Shown here one piece after another: positions 59,325 to 64,000 of a stretch of 64,000 bases of DNA. A model generated the notes under the pieces. It saw nothing but the letters and a program-made list of their open reading frames with translations, made no database searches and was not told the DNA's origin. Position 1 is the stretch's first letter. The number at the start of each line of letters is the position of its first letter. This stretch comes from Limonium bicolor (taxonomy: Eukaryota > Streptophyta > Magnoliopsida > Caryophyllales > Plumbaginaceae): contig CM041776.1 of assembly GCA_023374045.1 (NCBI GenBank), positions 116,483,793-116,547,792 on the forward strand, read 5' to 3'. A program made the translations under genes and the position numbers.

Positions 59325-59610
59325 AGGGTCGACCGACCCACCGACCGACCCACCCCTGGGTCGGTCCATTACAGAAACTCTTCCGTCTCTTGAAACTCAT
59401 CCGACCGACCCAAAGCTAAACCGACCGACCCAAAACCCTCTGGGTCGGTCCTATGCCGAAACATTTTCCTCCATTAAATCTTGCCCGACCGACCCACCGA
59501 CCGACCCATCCTTATGGGTCGGTCTATTACCGAAACATTTCTGCTGGGTTAACAAGGTCCGACCGACCCAGAACTGGGTCGGACCCTGGGTCGGTCCACT
59601 ACAGATTCTT
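59325..59610. repeat. GGTCGGTC/GACCGACC hairpin cluster in LTR D
   Basis: Four units of CCGACCGACCCA...TGGGTCGGTC with CAGAAAC/CCGAAACATT spacers, matching LTR E 23530-23825. Confidence 0.8.
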
Positions 59611-62175
59611 CTATTAAATTGCTCTTCCAATTCCAAACTCTTCCACAAGTGTCCTAATAGGTCCAACACCATCTTGGCACCTTAAACCCACCTTATAACC
59701 TCCTTTAAATACCTTAAATCATCCACCAAAGTCCACCTTAGTCATTATGCATTTTCCTTGTAATAATGCTACTCTTGTAATGCTTTCCTCTAGGTTTCTA
59801 GGTGGTGGTTCATACTTAATGTAACCACTATGCCAATGTTTTCCTCACCACTATAACATCATCTCCCAAGCATCTCTCACTATCTAAAACTCTTTCAAGC
59901 ATTTACTAAAAGTTCCTTCACAAGCTTAAGCTTCCACACACCAACACCTTATTTCCTTCCTAGTTGTTTACCAACATTTTCCTAAGTTCTAAATACTCAA
60001 ATACATTCTCTTGATTCTTAAATCTTCCATGGTGATACCTAAGTCATTATAATACCTTAACTTCACCCTTTTTCATCAAGACAACCTATAGAACATTTCC
60101 TAGTACTTCCTTTGTCATTAAACTCCCTTAGAACATATCTTAATCACCTTAAGCATCATACCTTCTCCTTAAACTTATGCTCACGTCTTATATTCCTCAT
60201 CTCATGATTTTGGTGTGCTCAAAACACTCACCCATCTAAACTCTAACTTCCTCGTAGACCATTCTAGGTCATTCTCATTCTCAAGAACTCCTTAGTTAAC
60301 TCATTTCCACTCAAATTCTTCCTAATGACTCCTAGTAAATCCTAGGTCATATTAATTCACCACCTTCACCAAAACACTTATTTTCTACTCAAATTTTGCC
60401 ATAGCTCCTCTAGTATATTCTCATGCCCAAATGCATTGTTTTTCTCACACAATAACCTCACACACACCAAGTCCTTTCTCATCACATTTCCTCATCCAAA
60501 TCAACTCATTCTTAATAACTCAATATAGTGCAATAATCTTAAATTGCATAGCACTAAGGCTCTTAAATGACATGGCTCTTAGGCCCTTAAATGACTTAAA
60601 CTTAAACACTGAATTTCCACATGTATAAGCTTTCAACCTGCAAATACACTCATCAATCTCATAGTAGTTATAATGCTCTTAAAATCCACCTTAAACTTAT
60701 ATTACTAACCCATTCTCATTAGCTCCTTAATCACAAGTTCATAAGCTTGTTTAAGTTCTTTTTCCTTAGGTTATATAACCCAATACACAATGTAAGCTCT
60801 AAGCCACATTGGTATTTATCTAAAACTCATTCCTTAATCTTAAACCACCATTAGGTAAGCATTTTACCTTGTTTCCTCAAGCTTAACTCAATCTCCTCCT
60901 TAGACCTTCTTCTTGAATGAATATCGGCCACCACTCAAACTTCTCTTGCCAATGTTCTAATCAATAACCAATGACTCATATGAGCACTAAACAATACACT
61001 AACCTTAAGGAGTAAACCCTAGGTTAAAAATGTGTTCTAAGGTATTAAACTGAATGTTTTACCTTGGATTCTCAAAGCAAGCTTGGATATGAATTAAGTA
61101 GGACCTCCTCTAGCCCTTGGAGAATAGAATCAAGCTAGAACAATGGATAAAAATGAATCCCCATGAGAAGGAATTTTCGGTAATGTGTAGAAATGGTGGA
61201 AACATGGTTTTTCTTACATTTTCCTTACCTTAAGAGAATGGAGAAGCTAATGAGCTCTTCAAACTTGATTTTCCCCCATCAATGGAGTTTTCTCATGGCA
61301 CCAAAATGGAGCTTTGAAAGATTTGAAAAGATAGGAAGATAGGTCTTGGCCTAACTAAGAGAAATCTACACTTAGTTTTTGATTTGGAGCAAAGATGAAT
61401 ACTTGGTGAGCATTTGAAGGTGGAGCACCCATGGAAGAAGCTCTCTCGGTTTGGAGCAAGGAAGGAGAAAGAAAAATCGTGGAAGGAAGGAGAAATGAAG
61501 AGAGAAGGAAGAAAGGTGGCTAATATGTGATATTTGCTTTAATAAAGCAAATAGTAACTTTCTTACTTACTCTTCTTTTCCTTTCTTATTTGTCTACTTA
61601 TGGTGACTCATGTGGTGACTCCCCACTTAAAAACCGGCCACCCCATTAATATTAGGCTAACATGGTCTTTGTTGACCAATTAATTGACTTATATTGATTA
61701 AAACTTAAACTAGTCTCTAAATAGTTACTATTCACTAATCAAGGCACATAATCGGGAAATTTTTGATTTCCCATTGATTTAGACCTCCTAATGTGATACT
61801 AATTAGTACACATGTTGATTAAAGAGTAATGATGGACATTTAGCCACTCAAAACTCAATTCTAAGACAATTTCTCAAAAATGTGCTTTAAGACTTCTTAA
61901 AGCACATTTTGTGTTTTAACTTGTTTTCAAGCTTGGTTTTCTTTGCTAATTGATTTAAAATGACCATTAGAATATTACTAAGGTCTTACCATGATATTTG
62001 GGTACTCACCCAAGTCTCTCCAAGCTTAGAGCACGTTTTTGCCCTGATTGCCTTTAAGGCACTTTCTTATGTTTTCCTTGGTTTAAATTGTCCACCAATC
62101 TTTCTAAGGCATCTCTTAGCCTTAATACATCATGATTTGATGTTTACTTAGCATACTTAGGTTTGGGGTATTTCA

Positions 62176-63320
62176 ATCTACCCCCCTTAAAAGAACTTTG
62201 TCCCCGAAGTTCCCATGCATCCTATCTCATTAGAATACATGTCTTACCTCATTCCTTAGATCATATAAATCATACTTATGTATACTTAATCTCATTGAAT
62301 CCTTAAGTCCACCATATGCTTATTCTTAAATATCACACAACATGCTTAAGCATGTGTAGCACTCAAAATTCCTTTTTGTTCCTTTTTGATGATTAAAACA
62401 TTCACATAACTTCCAACGTATTCTCCCATGTCACCGGTCCGTAGACAATGGCTCATTCGTCCTCGTCACCATGGGCTAGAATACAAAACACTCTGCTCTC
62501 CCCATGTCACCGGTCCGAAGACAAAGGCTCGTGCGTCCTCGACTTCATGGGCGAGACTCAGTAAAAAGGTAATCCTTTTTACGAGGTCATGTGAGGAATA
62601 ATTCCTCTAATTAAAAATACAAGCAACTCCAATTTCATTTTTATCCTAAGGCCTCTATCCTTAGTGTGATTACTTGTGACCACCGGTAGGGAGTTTCAGG
62701 AATAATCCTACCCTGATGTGATCAGCATCAGTGTAGAACCATCCTTCCACTCCAATTTGTGTTCGGTTTCCCTTGATCCCTAGAAAATCAAGTTCCACCT
62801 CCCACGTCATTTTCAAACATCAGTTAATTCACTCATGTCCAATTTTCTATCTTTTTTAGTTCTTCTAATCATAATCAATACATCTCCAAAGTGTGGACTA
62901 AGTCCATCAAACATCCTCAATTCATCTCTTAGTAACTACCTCCAGACTTAAGTTCCTACTAAATTCCATATCAGTCTCATACCACATATCATTACTATAT
63001 CCTTCCTCATGCTCATATCAAATAATATCTCATAGTGTTATCTTATTCTTATCTCACACATAGTCTCATATCGACTTATACCTCATATTTTCCTTATTCC
63101 TTAAGTCTCCTTAATCCTCTTCCTTAATTCTCTTAACTTGTACTCACACCGGAGTTAACAAGATAGGTACTTAATATGTATGGTATTCACATCTTCTGTG
63201 TGCAATAACCATGGTTTATCTTAAAATGTTTATGTAAAACATATTCTCAAATTATTTTGTGCTATGCACATCGTAGTTTATGTACTCAGTACACAAACAT
63301 ACGCTAAGCGGTTTTCGCTC
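62176..63320 (-). other. Element D polypurine tract and expanded 3' UTR
   Basis: The PPT on the minus strand (CTTTTAAGGGGGGTAGAT, 62193-62176) abuts the LTR. A second GGGGGG run (about 63320-63335, minus strand) is the counterpart of the internal run in element B, but the distance between the two is about 1.1 kb instead of about 0.27 kb. A 60-70 bp duplicated block (CATGTCACCGGTCCG, 62437 and 62503) lies between them. No gene visible. Confidence 0.6.
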
Positions 63321-63329
63321 TACCCCCCT

Positions 63330-64000
63330 TAAAATGGATTACGCCCACGTAATCAGCGTTATATCATCCTTGAACATAAGTTCAAGATGTCTAATTCTCA
63401 CTAAGCATTCTAGCTTCCACGTCATCTATCTTACTTATAATTCAATCAGAAATGACTTAGTCTTTGTATCGAGGATTCTTAACGGTACTTATACCGTTTC
63501 CTTAACTTAGTTTGGTCTAATCTCAAAGGTAGTGATCTGCTAGCTTCCGCTGCGCCACTCTGATGTTCTTAGGCTTAACTGCCTCACTTAGCTTTTGATA
63601 GCATTGTATATCCTTCTGCATCCTTACTGTTTAGGAATATTAGTCTCTTAATGGACACGTGTTATCTTTATATATACACGGCCTTGATGAGTTGTAACTC
63701 GTCTATCCAGTCTCCTTGGAGATCTAATGTTCATACTCTCAGTATTTCCTCGAATGTCTAAATTGTTCTCCCCAAATGACCTTTGGTCTGAGGATGATTC
63801 TTAGTCTGAAACCACTGTTTAGTGCATATCGCGCTTTACAGTCTTAATCCCTTACATCTTAAGACATGTCCAATGTCTGTACTTAACAATCCGTGCTCTT
63901 CGCACCTCATAGTTCTTAATTATCTGTCCTCTGGTTCCTCTGTGTTGCTGGTTCAACTAAATTCTTCTCTTCGACTGTCTGTGGTAGTAGCTGTTCTTGT
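63330..64000 (-). pseudogene. Element D chromodomain and integrase, heavily decayed
   Basis: On the minus strand a short RILDTKTK-coding stretch (about 63484-63460) matches the linker before the chromodomain of elements A and B. Further right, about 63795-63680, the sequence matches the integrase region coding PQTDGQTERTIQT...DFQGSWID...LHLI of element B, with many stops and changes. No open frame remains. Order and strand are as expected for a minus-strand Tekay-like element continuing beyond the window. Confidence 0.62.

Larger units (their letters stand above)
57408..62175 (-). mobile_element. Element D 3' LTR (Tekay-like, minus orientation)
   Basis: 4768 bp. On the minus strand it starts TGAAATACCCC at 62175, directly after a PPT, and ends GGGGTGTTACA at 57408. 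No PBS lies to its left, so it is the 3' LTR of an element whose interior runs to the right, off the window. It is in the family of LTRs B and E: shared blocks at 57740-57830 (B 4876-4960) and 61800-61990 (E 34440-34600). No genes in it. An AT microsatellite (ATATATGTATATATAT) is near 58866. Confidence 0.88.

Overview
This is plant nuclear DNA made almost entirely of nested LTR retrotransposons. I see no intact host gene, rRNA or tRNA gene, CRISPR array or bacterial feature. Plant-type Ty3/gypsy lineages (Tekay-like chromoviruses with a C-terminal chromodomain, and Tat/Ogre-type elements with a second RNase H or a tRNA-type PBS resembling TGGCGACTC), very long LTRs, 5-bp target duplications and GT-AG intron-like gaps all point to a repeat-rich seed plant. 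The species cannot be told from the sequence.

Layout. (1) 1-5334: the 3' half of a Tekay-like element 'B' (+), with integrase/chromodomain, PPT and a 4-kb LTR; it sits inside an older Tekay-like element. (2) 5335-6100: the chromodomain end and PPT of that older element, A'. (3) 6101-19324: one Tekay LTR with a PPT on its left and a PBS on its right, so it is shared by A' and the next element 'A' (an LTR-internal-LTR-internal-LTR tandem). It is split by a gag-only, Ogre-like non-autonomous element 'G1' (8492-17874, minus sense, TSD ATGAG). (4) 19325-49950: the interior of A. It holds a gag broken by candidate introns, an AlkB-type 2-oxoglutarate/Fe(II) dioxygenase domain, protease, RT, RNase H, integrase and chromodomain. 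This interior is split by a solo LTR 'E' (21608-34962, TSD GAAAG), itself split by a second non-autonomous element 'G2' (25005-33642, TSD CCTAG), and by a complete Tat-lineage element 'F' (36879-47604, TSD CTGAT). (5) 49951-53814: the 3' LTR of A. (6) 53815-57407: a truncated LTR, PBS and decayed interior of another Tekay-like element 'C'. (7) 57408-64000: a minus-strand Tekay-like element 'D', with its 3' LTR, PPT and a badly decayed chromodomain/integrase running off the window.

The most notable content is the AlkB-like domain between gag and protease of element A. The Fe(II)-binding H-x-D...H residues and the 2-oxoglutarate-binding R...R residues are all readable, and the domain lies in the same strand and order as gag-pol. 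The candidate introns on both sides have matching phase, so gag, AlkB and pro-pol could have formed one spliced polyprotein. A plausible but untested role is removal of methyl or alkyl marks from the element's own RNA or cDNA, by analogy with the AlkB domains of some plant RNA viruses. Every coding region here carries stops or frameshifts, so the window is a fossil record and not an active element.

All domain calls are from reading motifs by eye; no search was run.
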